Part shown: one piece after another, positions 1 through 9,903 of the stretch
Layout of the letters: each line of letters opens with the position of its first letter
How positions within the stretch are numbered: the first letter of the stretch is position 1
Assembly (NCBI RefSeq): GCF_019216885.1
Contig: NZ_JAAQRC020000001.1
Span: 1,240,001 to 1,304,000, forward strand
Direction: 5' to 3'
From: Methylobacterium sp. SyP6R
GTDB lineage: Bacteria > Pseudomonadota > Alphaproteobacteria > Rhizobiales > Beijerinckiaceae
DNA: 64,000 bases
The notes under the pieces: model-generated
The model's input: the letters and a program-made list of their open reading frames with translations, nothing else
What the model was told of the DNA's origin: nothing
Database searches by the model: none
Made by a program: the position numbers and the translations under genes

Positions 1-248
1 TGGTGATCAGCCAGATCGAGGTGCTGGTCGCCCGCGTCAGCCATCGCGGCGAGCGGGCCGAGTGGCGCTTCAACCCGCTCTGGACCCGGCTGCACAAGGT
101 CGAGGACGAGGAATTCGGGCTCCTGTCGCTGTCCTTCGTGTCGCGCGGGCAACGGGTGCTGGTCGCGCGGGATGCCTCGCCGACGGAACGGCAGGCGGTG
201 GCCGACGGGCTGACGCGGGCCTTGGCGGAGGTGAAGAAGGGGTATTGA
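1..248 (+). CDS. DUF2244 domain protein, C-terminal part (5' end outside window)
   Basis: The open frame runs in from the left edge and ends at a TGA at 246-248, so only the last 80 or so residues are visible. The segment RFNPLWTRL, followed by a short beta-rich tail, resembles the C-terminal half of DUF2244 proteins. These are small integral membrane proteins of about 150-170 residues with two N-terminal membrane helices, common in Alphaproteobacteria and of unknown function. The membrane helices would lie upstream of the window. The GTG at 3 is only the first possible start inside the window and is probably not the real one. The family call is from residue pattern alone. Confidence 0.6.
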   Translation, partial: VISQIEVLVARVSHRGERAEWRFNPLWTRLHKVEDEEFGLLSLSFVSRGQRVLVARDASPTERQAVADGLTRALAEVKKGY

Positions 249-283
249 GGGATTGAGCCTGTTCGACTTGATCCAGCCACTCA

Positions 284-321
284 ATCCCACCCGCGACATC
301 ATCCTGAGGTGCGGGTGGGAT
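284..321. terminator. Hairpin after the DUF2244 gene, overlapping a repeat remnant
   Basis: An 11-bp perfect stem (ATCCCACCCGC at 284-294 pairing with 311-321) encloses a 16-nt loop containing ATCCTGAGGT, the core of the long palindromic repeat at 2696-2828. There is no T-tract. It lies between convergent genes and could act as a terminator, or it may be a half copy of that repeat. Confidence 0.4.
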
Positions 322-393
322 GGAAATTCCCCTCTCGAATTTCTCGTCGCAAGCCAACCGGGCTCCCAGCCATTTTGATATTTCGGACTGATC

Positions 394-2589
394 TTATTTT
401 CTCTTCCTCGCCGGCTGCCGCAACCACTCCGCCAGCTTGGTATACCGCGGCTTCACCCCACCCCGCACCGCGATCGCCACCGCGCGGGTCTGGGCCACCA
501 GCACCACCAGCCGCTTGCCCCGGGTCACGCCCGTATAGAGCAGGTTGCGGGCGAGCATCGTATAGTGCTGGAGTGCCACCGGGATCACCACGGCGGGGTA
601 TTCCGAGCCTTGCGATTTGTGGATCGTGATGGCGTAGGCGGGGCTCAAGGCGTCCAGCTCCTCGAACGGCCAGGTCACCTCGCGCCCATCGAAGCCCGCC
701 ACCAGCGATCCCTCCTCGGGATCGACCCGCAGCACCACGCCGAGATCGCCGTTGAAGACCTCGCGGTCGTAGTCGTTCTGCCCCACCATCACCCGGTCGC
801 CGGGGGCGAAGACCCAGCCGAAGCGCTCGACCGAGACGGCCGGGTTCGGGTTGAGCACCCGCTGGAGCGCCTGGTTGAGGTGGCGGCTTCCCAAGGCGCC
901 GCGGGTCATCGGGCAGAGCACCTGCACGTCCCGGACCGGGTCGAGGCCGAAGCGGCGCGGGATGCGGCGGGTGACGATCTCGACCAGCTTCTCGGCCCCG
1001 GCCTCGGGATCGTCGATCCCGACCACGAAGAAGTCGCCGTCCGGCGTGTCGGCGCCTTGCGGCATCCGCCCGGCATTGATCCGGTGGGCGCCCGTGACGA
1101 TCCGGCTCTCGGCGGCCTGGCGGAACACCTCGGTGAGGCGGGCGACCGCGAAGCGGCCCGCATCGATCACGTCGGCGAGCACCCGGCCCGGCCCGACCGA
1201 GGGCAGCTGGTCGACATCGCCGACGAGCCACAGCGCGGCGTGGCGCGGCAGGGCCCGGGTCAGCGCGTTCATCAGCGGCACGTCGATCATCGAGGCCTCG
1301 TCCAGCACCAGGAGGTCGCAGGACAGAGGAGCGTGCTCGTTGCGCTGGAAGCCGCCGTGGCGCGGGTCGATCTCGAGCAGGCGGTGGATGGTCCTGGCCT
1401 CGCGGCCGGTCTGCTCGCTCATCCGCTTGGCGGCCCGTCCCGTGGGCGCGGCGAGCAGCACCGCGGCCCCCGCCCCGTCGAGCATCCGCAGGAGCGCGTC
1501 CAGCGTGCTGGTCTTGCCGACGCCCGGCCCGCCGGTCATCACCGCGACCTTGGCGTTCAGCAGCGTCGCGGCGGCGGCTCGTTGCGACGGCGAGAGCGGC
1601 CGGCCGGTCTCGCCCTCGACCTTGGCGAGCGCGGCCTGCGCATCGATCTCGTCCCAAGGCAGGGGCGCGTCGTCGAGGGCGACCAGCCGCTCGGCGATCG
1701 TCCGTTCCGCCGCGTGCAGGCCGCGCAGGAACAGGTGCGGCACGTCCTGGATCGTGTCCATCACCACCGACTCGCCACCGATCTCCTCGACGAGGGCGGT
1801 GCGGAGCAGGCCCGCCTCCACCGCCAGCAGCGTGGCGGCGCGGGTGATGAGGTCCGGCACCGGCAGGGCGCAATGGCCGTCATCCATCGCCGCCTGGAGC
1901 GCGTAGGCGAGGCCGGCGCGCAGGCGCTCGGGCGCGGTCGGCGCCAGGCCGAGCTTGCCCGCGATGGCATCCGCCGTGCGAAAGCCGATGCCGCGTACGT
2001 CGCGGGCCAGCCGATAGGGATCCTCGGTCATCACCTGGACCGAGTCGGTGCCGTAGGTCCTGAAGATCCTGACCGCCCGGGCGGTGCCGACGCCGTGGGC
2101 GTGCAGGAACACCATGATCTCCCGCACCGCCTTGTGCTCGGCAAAGGCCGCGGTGATCCGGGCGGCGCGCGTCGGGCCGATGCCCGATACCTCGGTCAGG
2201 CGCTCCGGCTGAGCCTCGATCACCGCGAAGGTGTCGGCCCCGAAGGCCTTGACGATGCGCTTGGCCATTTCCGGGCCGATGCCGCGCATCTGGCCCGAGG
2301 CGAGATAGCGACTGATGCCCTCGACGCCCGTGGGAGGGGTCGCCGCCAGGGTGTCGGCGCGGAATTGCAGGCCGTGCTCGCGGTCGCTGACCCAGGCGCC
2401 GGTGGCGGTCACCCATTCGCCCGCCGCCACGGCGGGAGCGTGGCCGATCACCGCCACGAGGTCGCGCCGGCCCCGCGCCTTGACCTTCAGGACGCAGAAC
2501 CCGCTCTCGGCATTGTGGAAGGTGACGCGCTCGATCGACCCGGCGAGGGCGTCGGGCGAGCGGGAGGGCGGGGGAGCGAAGGCGGCCAT
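394..2589 (-). CDS. recD2: RecD2-like ATP-dependent DNA helicase
   Basis: Superfamily 1B 5'-3' helicase of the RecD2 type (RecD without RecBC), about 731 residues. An N-terminal OB-like segment (residues 10-75) is followed by helix-hairpin-helix motifs (RGIGPEMAKRI, SGIGPTRAARI, RGIGFRTADAI). The helicase core has Walker A GGPGVGKTST near 353, motif II LLVLDEASMID near 430 and the C-terminal motif TIHKSQGSEYPAV near 658. The ATG at 2589 (MAAFAPPPS) was chosen because the upstream 38 codons of the open frame are low-complexity and lie in the spacer before a repeat. RecD2 proteins act in replication-fork and mismatch-associated repair; that role is family knowledge. It appears monocistronic and converges with the DUF2244 gene. 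Confidence 0.9.
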   Translation of the reverse strand: MAAFAPPPSRSPDALAGSIERVTFHNAESGFCVLKVKARGRRDLVAVIGHAPAVAAGEWVTATGAWVSDREHGLQFRADTLAATPPTGVEGISRYLASGQMRGIGPEMAKRIVKAFGADTFAVIEAQPERLTEVSGIGPTRAARITAAFAEHKAVREIMVFLHAHGVGTARAVRIFRTYGTDSVQVMTEDPYRLARDVRGIGFRTADAIAGKLGLAPTAPERLRAGLAYALQAAMDDGHCALPVPDLITRAATLLAVEAGLLRTALVEEIGGESVVMDTIQDVPHLFLRGLHAAERTIAERLVALDDAPLPWDEIDAQAALAKVEGETGRPLSPSQRAAAATLLNAKVAVMTGGPGVGKTSTLDALLRMLDGAGAAVLLAAPTGRAAKRMSEQTGREARTIHRLLEIDPRHGGFQRNEHAPLSCDLLVLDEASMIDVPLMNALTRALPRHAALWLVGDVDQLPSVGPGRVLADVIDAGRFAVARLTEVFRQAAESRIVTGAHRINAGRMPQGADTPDGDFFVVGIDDPEAGAEKLVEIVTRRIPRRFGLDPVRDVQVLCPMTRGALGSRHLNQALQRVLNPNPAVSVERFGWVFAPGDRVMVGQNDYDREVFNGDLGVVLRVDPEEGSLVAGFDGREVTWPFEELDALSPAYAITIHKSQGSEYPAVVIPVALQHYTMLARNLLYTGVTRGKRLVVLVAQTRAVAIAVRGGVKPRYTKLAEWLRQPARKRK

Positions 2590-2695
2590 CGGCGCCCGTG
2601 AAGATCGGAAGGGGGCGGGAAGGCTGCAAGTGCGATGGTGGGGGGCGTGTGTCGTCGTCACGGCTCCGGGCCGCTCACATCCTCCTCCCTCCCTG

Positions 2696-2828
2696 GACCT
2701 CATCCTGAGGTGTTAGCCGATTGAAAATCGGCTGACCTCGAAGGAGACCTCCAGAGATCGCCGAGACTTCTGGAGCCCTCCTTCGAGGTCAGTCCATCTG
2801 CGATGAACTGACACCTCAGGATGAGGTC
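2696..2828. repeat. Long palindromic intergenic repeat, copy 1 (133 bp)
   Basis: The ends are a perfect 18-bp inverted repeat (GACCTCATCCTGAGGTGT and its complement). Inside is a second pairing of about 14 bp (TGACCTCGAAGGAG with CTCCTTCGAGGTCA). Two side hairpins project from the long stem: AGCCGATT-GAA-AATCGGCT, and TCAGT...ACTGA. A related copy lies at 20287-20430 and a remnant of the end motif lies at 299-310. No coding capacity is evident. Confidence 0.85.
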
Positions 2829-2881
2829 GAGGATAGGATTGCCGAGTCGGCGGACGTCAAAACAATTTCGAAGCGCGTCCT

Positions 2882-3718
2882 CTACCCCTCCCGCTCGAAG
2901 ACCAGGTTCAGCCGGGTCTTGGCGATGCGGCGGTAGCCGTGGCGGGTGAGCAGGGCGGCGAGGTCGGTCTGCCACAGGTCGGTGCCGTCCTCGACGATGA
3001 GGAGGCGCGGGTACAGGGAGGACGGCGCCTGGCGCAGGAACGGTTCGAGGATCAGATCCTCGGCGCCCTCGACGTCGAGCTTGACCGCGTCGAGCCGGGT
3101 CAGGCCCTCGCCGCGCACGAGGTCGAGGAGGGACACCGCCGGCACCCGGATCGCCGCGCCCTCGTTGGTGCCCACCACCTTCAGGCTCGATTCGCCGCGG
3201 TTGCGGGGATCGACGAACAGGGTCATCTCGCCGGCCTTGTCGGCGACCGCGCAGGCCACCGCCTTGACGCTGCCGAACGGGTTCTGGGCGATGTTGTAGG
3301 TGAGCTTGTCGAAGATGTCCGGCTGCGGCTCCACCGCCAGGACCCGCGCGCCGGGGCCGGCGGCGGCGGCCACGAACAGCGCGTAGGCGCCGACATTCGC
3401 CCCGATGTCGAGGAAGACGCAGTCCGGCTTCACCCGCTCCCGCAGGATCGTCCGCTCCAGCGGATCGAAGAACTGCGGGGTGAAGAGCACCTTCTTCTCG
3501 CAGTTGTTGTTGTAGGGATGCAGCCGCATGCGTGCGCCGTAGCGCTCGACGTCGAGGGGCCGGCCGCGCAGCAACCGGATGGCGCAGCGGCGCAGGAGCA
3601 GGGCGAGGCGCCGCGCCCCCCAGCTCTCGTCGGGCAGGCGCTCGGTGCGGGACAGGATCCAGCGCACGAGCCCGGCGGGCGCGTAGGTGCCGAAGGGATG
3701 GAGGGTCTGTGTCATCAT
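2882..3718 (-). CDS. FkbM family methyltransferase
   Basis: About 278 residues. The SAM-binding motif VFLDIGANVGAYALF is followed by VLAVEPQPDIFDKL and, further on, LDAVKLDVEGAED. This is the usual layout of FkbM-type O-methyltransferases, which methylate sugars or other small acceptors and often sit in glycan loci. The acceptor cannot be read from sequence. Start choice is uncertain: tandem ATGs at 3718 and 3715 give MMTQTLHPF, while an in-frame ATG at 3796 behind a GGGGTGG stretch would add 26 low-complexity residues. It is alone on its strand between recD2 and a DedA gene, with a palindromic repeat upstream of recD2 just beyond its 3' end. Confidence 0.85.
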   Translation of the reverse strand: MMTQTLHPFGTYAPAGLVRWILSRTERLPDESWGARRLALLLRRCAIRLLRGRPLDVERYGARMRLHPYNNNCEKKVLFTPQFFDPLERTILRERVKPDCVFLDIGANVGAYALFVAAAAGPGARVLAVEPQPDIFDKLTYNIAQNPFGSVKAVACAVADKAGEMTLFVDPRNRGESSLKVVGTNEGAAIRVPAVSLLDLVRGEGLTRLDAVKLDVEGAEDLILEPFLRQAPSSLYPRLLIVEDGTDLWQTDLAALLTRHGYRRIAKTRLNLVFEREG

Positions 3719-3839
3719 GCCGGTTCGAGGCCGCGGCGGGCCGCGGCCGCCCCGCGCGGACGCGGAGGCGGGTGGGAGTATCGTGGGGGGCGTCATGCCA
3801 CCCCGGCGGGCGGCCGGCAATGACCGGCGGCGCGGGGGA

Positions 3840-4481
3840 TCAGGCGAGCGGGCCCGGGATCGCCTGCTCGGCCTCCTGCGTCAGCCGCGCCTCGTGACGG
3901 CGCACGAACAGCCACAGGGCGATGCCGCCGAACACCACGATGGCGAGGAGCCCCAGCCCGACCGGGCCGGCGACGTGCTCGATCGAGCGGCCGCCCCAAT
4001 AGGCGCCGAAGCCCATCAGCGAGGCCCAGGCGATGCCGCCGGCGGCGTTGAACAGGAAGAAGCGGCGGGCGTCGAACTGGTTCACCCCGGCAAGCAGCGC
4101 CGCATAGGCGCGCAGCATCGCGGTGAAGCGGCCGAAGAACACGATCTTGCCGCCGTGGCGGCGGAAGAGATACTGGCCGAGCTTGAGGCGGCGGTGGTCG
4201 AGGGCGATCTTGCTCCCGTGCCTGAGGAGCAGCGGCATGCCCCAGCGCCGGCCGACCCAGTAGCCGAGATTGTCGCCGATGATCGCGGCGGCCGCCGCCG
4301 CCAGCACCACGAGGCCGATGCGCAGGTTGCCGGTGGAGCCGGCATAGACGGAGGCCGAGATCAGCGCCGTCTCGCCCGGCATCGGCACGCCGGCGCTCTC
4401 GAGGGTGACGATCAGGAAGATCGCCCAGTAGCCGTAATGGGAGATCAGGTCGGCGACCGGGAGGTCGTGGAGGAAGTGCAT
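3840..4481 (-). CDS. DedA family integral membrane protein
   Basis: 213 residues, normal length for the DedA/Tvp38 family. A re-entrant N-terminal region contains ESAGVPMPGETAL. The family signature FGRFTAMLRAYAALLAGVNQF lies mid-protein and is followed by two hydrophobic helices and a basic tail. DedA proteins are inner-membrane proteins now linked to lipid-carrier flipping and proton-motive-force maintenance. The ATG at 4481 (MHFLHDLPV) was chosen because upstream codons lack membrane character and extend into the divergent promoter region. It is transcribed away from the efflux operon. Confidence 0.9.
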   Translation of the reverse strand: MHFLHDLPVADLISHYGYWAIFLIVTLESAGVPMPGETALISASVYAGSTGNLRIGLVVLAAAAAAIIGDNLGYWVGRRWGMPLLLRHGSKIALDHRRLKLGQYLFRRHGGKIVFFGRFTAMLRAYAALLAGVNQFDARRFFLFNAAGGIAWASLMGFGAYWGGRSIEHVAGPVGLGLLAIVVFGGIALWLFVRRHEARLTQEAEQAIPGPLA

Positions 4482-4786
4482 TCTGGTCCCGCTGACGCAC
4501 GATGCAGGGCGGCGCCGTGTCGCGCCCGATCGGCTGAAATAAGGGATTCGATCGTGGCTCTTCCAGGGCAACGCTCGGGCGGCGTTCAGCAATCGTGACG
4601 CAACATCGTCGTCGTACTGGCGACGCATTGCCATGCGGAATGGCCGTGCGGATCGGCGACGAGATGCCCGTCAGGCGAACGTGACGCAGGCGCAGGGCTG
4701 CGCCGCCCGCACGACATGAGAGGTGTCGCGGGGGCAAGGTCGGTGTTTCCAAGGTTGGTGGCTTCAGGTCCGGGTTGTCCAGAGCG
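4482..4786. other. Divergent intergenic region (dedA / efflux operon)
   Basis: These 305 bases separate two divergently transcribed genes and must hold both promoters. I see no repeat, small ORF or clear operator in it. No regulator gene of the efflux operon lies next to it. Confidence 0.5.
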
Positions 4787-6142
4787 ATGAACGAGTTGTC
4801 TCCCATCCGGACCGATGACGCGGTCGAGCAGCGGCCGCGTCGGCGCGGCCGTGGGCTCGTGTGGCTGATCCTGCTGCTGGCGCTCGCCGGGGGCGGGTAC
4901 TGGGCCTACCGCACCTATCTGCCGGATGGGTTCCGGAAGCCCGAGACCCAGCAGGCCGGGTCCGGACGGCGCGGCGGGCGCCGCGGCGCGGGCGGGGAGG
5001 GGCCGCAGGCGGTCGGCATCGCCACGGTGCAGCGGGGCGACATGCCGGTGGTGCTGTCGGGGCTGGGCACGGTGACGCCGCTCGCCACCGTCACGGTGCG
5101 CTCGCAGGTGAGCGGCTACCTCACCCGGATCGGCTTTCGCGAAGGCCAGACCGTCAAGGCCGGCGACTTCCTGGCCCAGATCGACGTGCGGCCCTACGAG
5201 GCGCTGCTGGCGCAGTACCAGGGCCAGCTCCTGCGCGACCAGGCCCTGCTGCAGAATGCCCGCCTGGACCTGACCCGCTACCAGACCCTGAACCGGCAGG
5301 ATTCGATCTCGAAGCAGAACGTCGACACGCAAGCCGCCACGGTCAAGCAGTACGAGGGCATCGTCGCCTCCGACCAGGCCCAGATCGACCAGCAGAAGCT
5401 CAACATCAGTTACGGCCGCATCACCTCGCCGGTCGAGGGCCGGGTCGGCCTGCGCCAGATCGACCAGGGCAACTACGTCACCGCCGCCTCGACCGGCATC
5501 GTCGTGGTCACCCAGCTGCATCCGATCTCGGTGCTGTTCACCCTGCCGGAGACCGTGCTAGCCCGGGTGATGGACCGCCTGCGGGCCGGCGCCACCCTGC
5601 CGGTGCGGGTCTTCGACCGCTCGGACACCACCGAGATCGCGCGGGGCAACCTCGACACCGTCGACAACCAGATCGACGTGACGACCGGCACGGTGAAGCT
5701 GCGGGCGCTGTTTCCCAACACGGACGACCGGCTGTTTCCCAACCAGTTCGTCAATGCCCGCCTCGACGTCGACACCGTGCGCGACGCGGCGCTGGTGCCG
5801 GCCGCGGCCGTTTTGCGCGGCACGCCCGGCACCTACGTCTATCTCCTCACGGCTGAGGACAAGGTCGCGGTGCGGACGATCGAGATCGGCGAGAGCGACG
5901 GGGTGCGGACCGTCGTCACCAAGGGGCTCGCGGTCGGCGACCGGGTGGTGGTCGACGGGACCGACCGGCTGAAGGACGGGGCGGCGGTGCGCGTCACCGG
6001 TGGGCGGCCCGAGACGACGGCCGGGCCGGAGGCGGCGAAGCCGGAGGGCGGGGAGGGCGCTGCGGCCCAGCCGAAGCCGGAGGGGCAGCGTCCCGAGGGC
6101 GAGCGCCCGCACCGCCGCCGGCAGCAGAGCCAGAACCCGTGA
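4787..6142 (+). CDS. mdtA: RND efflux periplasmic adaptor subunit (MdtA-like)
   Basis: About 451 residues. An N-terminal membrane anchor (residues about 25-42) follows an arginine-rich cytoplasmic stretch. Then come the lipoyl-like half motif (GLGTVTPLATVTVRSQVSG...IGFREGQTVKAGDFLAQID), an alpha-helical hairpin (about 130-190) and the beta-barrel and membrane-proximal domains typical of HlyD/MdtA adaptors. The ATG at 4787 was preferred over the TTG four codons upstream. The C-terminus ends in an unusual Pro/Glu/Gly/Arg-rich tail of about 45 residues. It is the first gene of a tandem-pump operon with mdtB, mdtC and the outer-membrane factor. Substrates of this family include detergents, bile-salt-like compounds and some antibiotics; the substrate here is unknown. 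Confidence 0.92.
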   Translation: MNELSPIRTDDAVEQRPRRRGRGLVWLILLLALAGGGYWAYRTYLPDGFRKPETQQAGSGRRGGRRGAGGEGPQAVGIATVQRGDMPVVLSGLGTVTPLATVTVRSQVSGYLTRIGFREGQTVKAGDFLAQIDVRPYEALLAQYQGQLLRDQALLQNARLDLTRYQTLNRQDSISKQNVDTQAATVKQYEGIVASDQAQIDQQKLNISYGRITSPVEGRVGLRQIDQGNYVTAASTGIVVVTQLHPISVLFTLPETVLARVMDRLRAGATLPVRVFDRSDTTEIARGNLDTVDNQIDVTTGTVKLRALFPNTDDRLFPNQFVNARLDVDTVRDAALVPAAAVLRGTPGTYVYLLTAEDKVAVRTIEIGESDGVRTVVTKGLAVGDRVVVDGTDRLKDGAAVRVTGGRPETTAGPEAAKPEGGEGAAAQPKPEGQRPEGERPHRRRQQSQNP

Positions 6143-6162
6143 TGACGTGGCACGCCGCTATG

Positions 6163-6185
6163 AACCCTCCCCCCTCTGCGGGGGA
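6163..6185. repeat. Half copy of the second palindromic repeat family
   Basis: The 23 bases starting AACCCTCCCCCCTCTGCGGG match one arm of the 31-bp inverted repeat at 13233-13406, and no second arm follows. It lies just after mdtA, directly before the larger structured repeat. Confidence 0.6.
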
Positions 6186-6217
6186 CTATCCGGGGGAAAA
6201 AATGGCGCGGGAATCCT

Positions 6218-6428
6218 CCTCTCCCCGCGGGCGGGGAGAGGGCTGCGAACCCCTTGTCGGGTTCGCAGCGAGCCCGCACAGCGAACCGCAGGTTCGCCGC
6301 GAGGGTGAGGGGGTTTTTCCGGGAGCGCCTCACTCGTCGAGACCCCCTCACCCTCGCTTCGGCTGCGCCTCCGCTTCTTTCGTCCCCGGCAAGGGGGACG
6401 AAAGCCTCTCCCCGCCCGCGGGGAGAGG
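6218..6428. repeat. Structured palindromic repeat, copy A (mdtA-mdtB gap)
   Basis: A GC-rich 24-bp self-complementary block (CCTCTCCCCGCG...) opens the element and its inverted copy closes it. Between them are a hairpin GCTGCGAACCC/GGGTTCGCAGC with loop CTTGTC, a long pairing GCGAGGGTGAGGGGGT with ACCCCCTCACCCTCGC, and a hairpin CTTTCGTCCCC/GGGGACGAAAG. Three more full copies occur at 9679, 14938 and 22239. It would be transcribed within the efflux mRNA. Confidence 0.9.
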
Positions 6429-6512
6429 GGAAACCCGCGCCTTTTCCTTTTCCCGGACAGCCCTGCGCGTAGGGGGCAGGGTTGAGGCAGCGCGCCTCAT
6501 CGGAATCGCCCG

Positions 6513-9500
6513 ATGAACCCCTCCCGCCTGTTCATCCTGCGCCCGGTCGCGACCACGCTCCTGATGCTGGCGATCCTGCTCGTCGGCATGATCTCCTACT
6601 TCAACCTGCCGCTCTCGGCCCTGCCCTCGGTCGATTACCCGACGATCCAGGTCCAGACCTTCTATCCCGGCGCCAGCCCCGAGGTGATGACCTCGGCGGT
6701 GACGGCGCCGCTGGAGCGGCAATTCGGCCAGCTCGCCAACCTCAACCAGATGACGTCGCAGTCCTCCGCCGGCGCCTCGGTCATCACGCTCCAGTTCAAC
6801 CTCGATCTCGGCATCGACATCGCCACCCAAGAGGTTCAGGCCGCGATCAACGCCGCCGGCAACCTGCTGCCGGGCGACCTGCCGGCCCCGCCGGTCTACG
6901 CCAAGGTGAACCCGGCCGACGCGCCGATCCTGACGCTGGCGCTCACCTCCAAGACCCTGGCGCTGACCCAGGTCCGCGACCTCGCCGAGACGCGGCTGGC
7001 GCAAAAAATCAGCCAGGTCTCGGGCGTCGGCCTCGTCTCGATGGCGGGTGGGATGCGGCCGGCGGTGCGGGTGCGGTTCAACGCATCGGCGCTCGCGGCC
7101 TACGGCCTCAACATCGACGATTTGCGCACCACCATCAACAACCTCAACGTCAACACCCCGAAGGGCTCGATCGACGGGCCGACCCAGTCCTTCACCATCA
7201 ACGCCAACGACCAGATCCGCGATCCCAACGCCTATCGCGACGCGGTGATCGCCTATCGCAACGGCGCGCCGGTACGGCTCTCGGCGGTGGCCGAGGTGGT
7301 GGAGGGGGCGGAGAACACCCAGCTCGGCGCCTGGATGGACACCACCCAGGCGGTGATCCTCAACATCCAGCGCCAGCCCGGCGCCAACGTCATCGCGGTG
7401 GTCGACCGGATCAAGGCGCTGCTGCCCCAGCTCCAGGCGACGCTGCCGGCGGCGATCCAGGTCACCCCGCTCACCGACCGCACGGTGACGATCCGCGCCT
7501 CGGTGGAGGACGTGCAGTTCGAATTGCTGCTGGCCATCGCCCTGGTGGTGCTGGTGATCTTCCTGTTCCTGCGCTCGCTGCCCGCCACCCTGATCCCGAG
7601 CCTGTCGGTGCCGCTGTCGCTGGTCGGCGCGCTCTCGGTCATGGACCTGTGGGGCTTCTCCCTCGACAACCTGTCCTTGATGGCGCTCACCATCGCGACC
7701 GGCTTCGTGGTGGATGACGCGATCGTCGTCATCGAGAACATCGCCCGCCACGTCGAGGAGGGCGACAGCCCGATGGAGGCGGCCCTCAAGGGCTCGCGCG
7801 AGATCGGCTTCACCATCATCTCGCTCACCGTCTCGCTGCTCGCGGTGCTGATCCCGCTCCTGTTCATGGGCGAGGTGGTGGGGCGGCTGTTCCACGAATT
7901 CGCCATCACGCTGGCTGCCACCATCGTGATCTCGGGGATCGTCTCGCTGACCCTGGTGCCGATGCTGTGCGCGCGGCTGCTGCGCCACGAGGCCCCGCAG
8001 GCCCGCGCCGCCGGGCGCCTGTCCAATGCCGGGCGCCGGCTGATGGAGGGCGGCATCGCCTTCTACGGCCGCACCTTGCGGGGCGTCCTCGCCCATCAAT
8101 GGCTGACGCTGCTGGTGGCAGTGGGCACCCTCGTGCTCACCGTCTACCTCTACGTCGTGATCCCGAAGGGCTTCTTCCCGGTCCAGGATACCGGGCTGAT
8201 CCAGGGCATCACCCAGGCCGACCAGACCGTCTCGTACAGCGCCATGGCCGAGCGCCAGCAGCGCCTGGCGGAAGCGATCCTGAAGGATCCGGACGTGGTC
8301 AGCCTGTCGTCGTTCATCGGCGTCGACGGCCAGAACGTGACGCTGAATTCCGGCCGCTTCCTCATCAACCTGCGCCCGCGCGAGGAGCGGACGGAGAATG
8401 CCAGCGCGATCATCCGGCGGATCTCCGCCCGGGTCGGCGACGTGCCGGGGATCGCGCTGTTCATGCAGCCGGTGCAGGACCTCACCATCGACACGGCGGT
8501 GAGCGCGACCCAGTACCAGTTCATCCTGGAGAACCCGGATCTCGGCGCCTTCGACACCTGGGTCCCGCGCCTCGTCGACCGCCTGAAGCAGATCCCGGAT
8601 CTGGCCGACGTGGCGAGCGACCGGCAGGCGAGCGGGCTATCGGCCTACATCACCATCGACCGCGCCACGGCCGGACGCTACGGCATCACCCCGGCTTCCG
8701 TCGACAACGCCCTCTACGACGCCTTCGGCCAGCGCATCATCTCGACCATCTTCACCCAGTCGAACCAGTACCGGGTGATCCTCGAGGCCGATCCGGAGCT
8801 GCACCGGACGCTGGACTCGCTGCAGCGGATCTACCTGCCGTCCTCCACCGCCACCAACGGCCAGGTGCCGCTCACCGCCATCGCCCAGGTGAGCGAGCGC
8901 CGCGCCCCCCTCCTCATCAGCCATCTCGGCCAGTTCCCGGCCACCACCATCTCGTTCAACCTCGCGCCGGGTGCCTCGCTCGGGCCGGCGGTGGCGGCGA
9001 TCCGGGCGGCGGAGGCAGAGCTCGGCATGCCCGACAGCTTCCGGCTGATCTTCCAGGGCTCGGCGCTCGCCTTCCAGGCCTCGCTCGACAACACCCTGTT
9101 CCTGGTGCTCGCGGCGATCGTCACGGTCTACATCGTGCTCGGCGTTCTGTATGAGAGCTTCGTCCACCCGATCACGATCCTGTCGACCCTGCCCTCGGCC
9201 GGCATCGGGGCGCTCGCCGGGCTGATGCTGTTCAACCACGACCTCGACATCATCGGCATCATCGGCATCGTGCTCCTGATCGGCATCGTGAAGAAGAACG
9301 CCATCATGATGATCGACTTCGCGCTCCAGGCCGAGCGCGAGGAGGGCATGACCCCGCGGGACGCGATCTACGAGGCCTGCATCCTGCGCTTCCGCCCGAT
9401 CCTGATGACGACCTTCGCGGCCCTGTTCGCGGCGATCCCGCTGATCCTCGGGACGGGGACCGGCTCGGAGCTGCGCCAGCCGCTCGGCATCTCGATCGCC

Positions 9501-9632
9501 GGCGGCCTGATCGTGAGCCAGATCCTGACGCTCTACACCACGCCGGTGATCTACCTCGCCTTCGACCGGCTCGGCCGGCGCCTCTCCGGGCGGCGCAGCA
9601 GCGGGCTCGCGCCCGGGGAGGCGGTGCCGTGA
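6513..9632 (+). CDS. mdtB: RND multidrug efflux permease, first of a tandem pair (MdtB-like)
   Basis: 1039 residues, the normal size for HAE1-type RND pumps. It begins [19 protein letters not shown] (first membrane helix). Paired aspartates of the proton relay lie in TM4 ([17 protein letters not shown]), and the second half repeats the fold ([21 protein letters not shown]). The closest architecture is MdtB of MdtABC, where two non-identical pumps form a heterotrimer. The ATG at 6513 directly follows a structured repeat. With mdtA, mdtC and the outer-membrane lipoprotein downstream it would form a complete proton-driven tripartite exporter. Confidence 0.93.
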   Translation: MNPSRLFILRPVATTLLMLAILLVGMISYFNLPLSALPSVDYPTIQVQTFYPGASPEVMTSAVTAPLERQFGQLANLNQMTSQSSAGASVITLQFNLDLGIDIATQEVQAAINAAGNLLPGDLPAPPVYAKVNPADAPILTLALTSKTLALTQVRDLAETRLAQKISQVSGVGLVSMAGGMRPAVRVRFNASALAAYGLNIDDLRTTINNLNVNTPKGSIDGPTQSFTINANDQIRDPNAYRDAVIAYRNGAPVRLSAVAEVVEGAENTQLGAWMDTTQAVILNIQRQPGANVIAVVDRIKALLPQLQATLPAAIQVTPLTDRTVTIRASVEDVQFELLLAIALVVLVIFLFLRSLPATLIPSLSVPLSLVGALSVMDLWGFSLDNLSLMALTIATGFVVDDAIVVIENIARHVEEGDSPMEAALKGSREIGFTIISLTVSLLAVLIPLLFMGEVVGRLFHEFAITLAATIVISGIVSLTLVPMLCARLLRHEAPQARAAGRLSNAGRRLMEGGIAFYGRTLRGVLAHQWLTLLVAVGTLVLTVYLYVVIPKGFFPVQDTGLIQGITQADQTVSYSAMAERQQRLAEAILKDPDVVSLSSFIGVDGQNVTLNSGRFLINLRPREERTENASAIIRRISARVGDVPGIALFMQPVQDLTIDTAVSATQYQFILENPDLGAFDTWVPRLVDRLKQIPDLADVASDRQASGLSAYITIDRATAGRYGITPASVDNALYDAFGQRIISTIFTQSNQYRVILEADPELHRTLDSLQRIYLPSSTATNGQVPLTAIAQVSERRAPLLISHLGQFPATTISFNLAPGASLGPAVAAIRAAEAELGMPDSFRLIFQGSALAFQASLDNTLFLVLAAIVTVYIVLGVLYESFVHPITILSTLPSAGIGALAGLMLFNHDLDIIGIIGIVLLIGIVKKNAIMMIDFALQAEREEGMTPRDAIYEACILRFRPILMTTFAALFAAIPLILGTGTGSELRQPLGISIAGGLIVSQILTLYTTPVIYLAFDRLGRRLSGRRSSGLAPGEAVP

Positions 9633-9678
9633 GGGGCGCGACGGCCGAACAAATTTCCACTTTCGGTCGCGCGCATCC

Positions 9679-9870
9679 CCTCTCCCCGCGGGCGGGGAGA
9701 GGGCTGCTGACCCCTTGTCGGGTCAGCAGCGAGGCGGTAGCCGAAGGTGAGGGGGTGTCTCCGGATGAGACTCTTCCGGCACCACCCCCTCACCCTCGCT
9801 CCGGCTTCGCCTGCGCTCACTTCACCCCCGACGAGGGGGGTGAAGTCCTCTCCCCGCCCGCGGGGAGAGG
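9679..9870. repeat. Structured palindromic repeat, copy B (mdtB-mdtC gap)
   Basis: Same architecture as copy A, with the same closing 24-bp blocks. The first internal hairpin here is GCTGCTGACCC/GGGTCAGCAGC, again with loop CTTGTC. The last is ACTTCACCCCC/GGGGGTGAAGT. Both arms of each stem differ from copy A in matching ways, so pairing is kept. Confidence 0.9.
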
Positions 9871-9903
9871 GGAAAGCCTGCGTCGAGCCCCCGGGGCCCG
9901 CCG

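Noticed and set aside
565..2601. A 678-codon open frame on the plus strand across recD2
   Set aside because: Antisense shadow of the helicase. High GC leaves few stops in this frame; the translation is low-complexity and lacks any domain.
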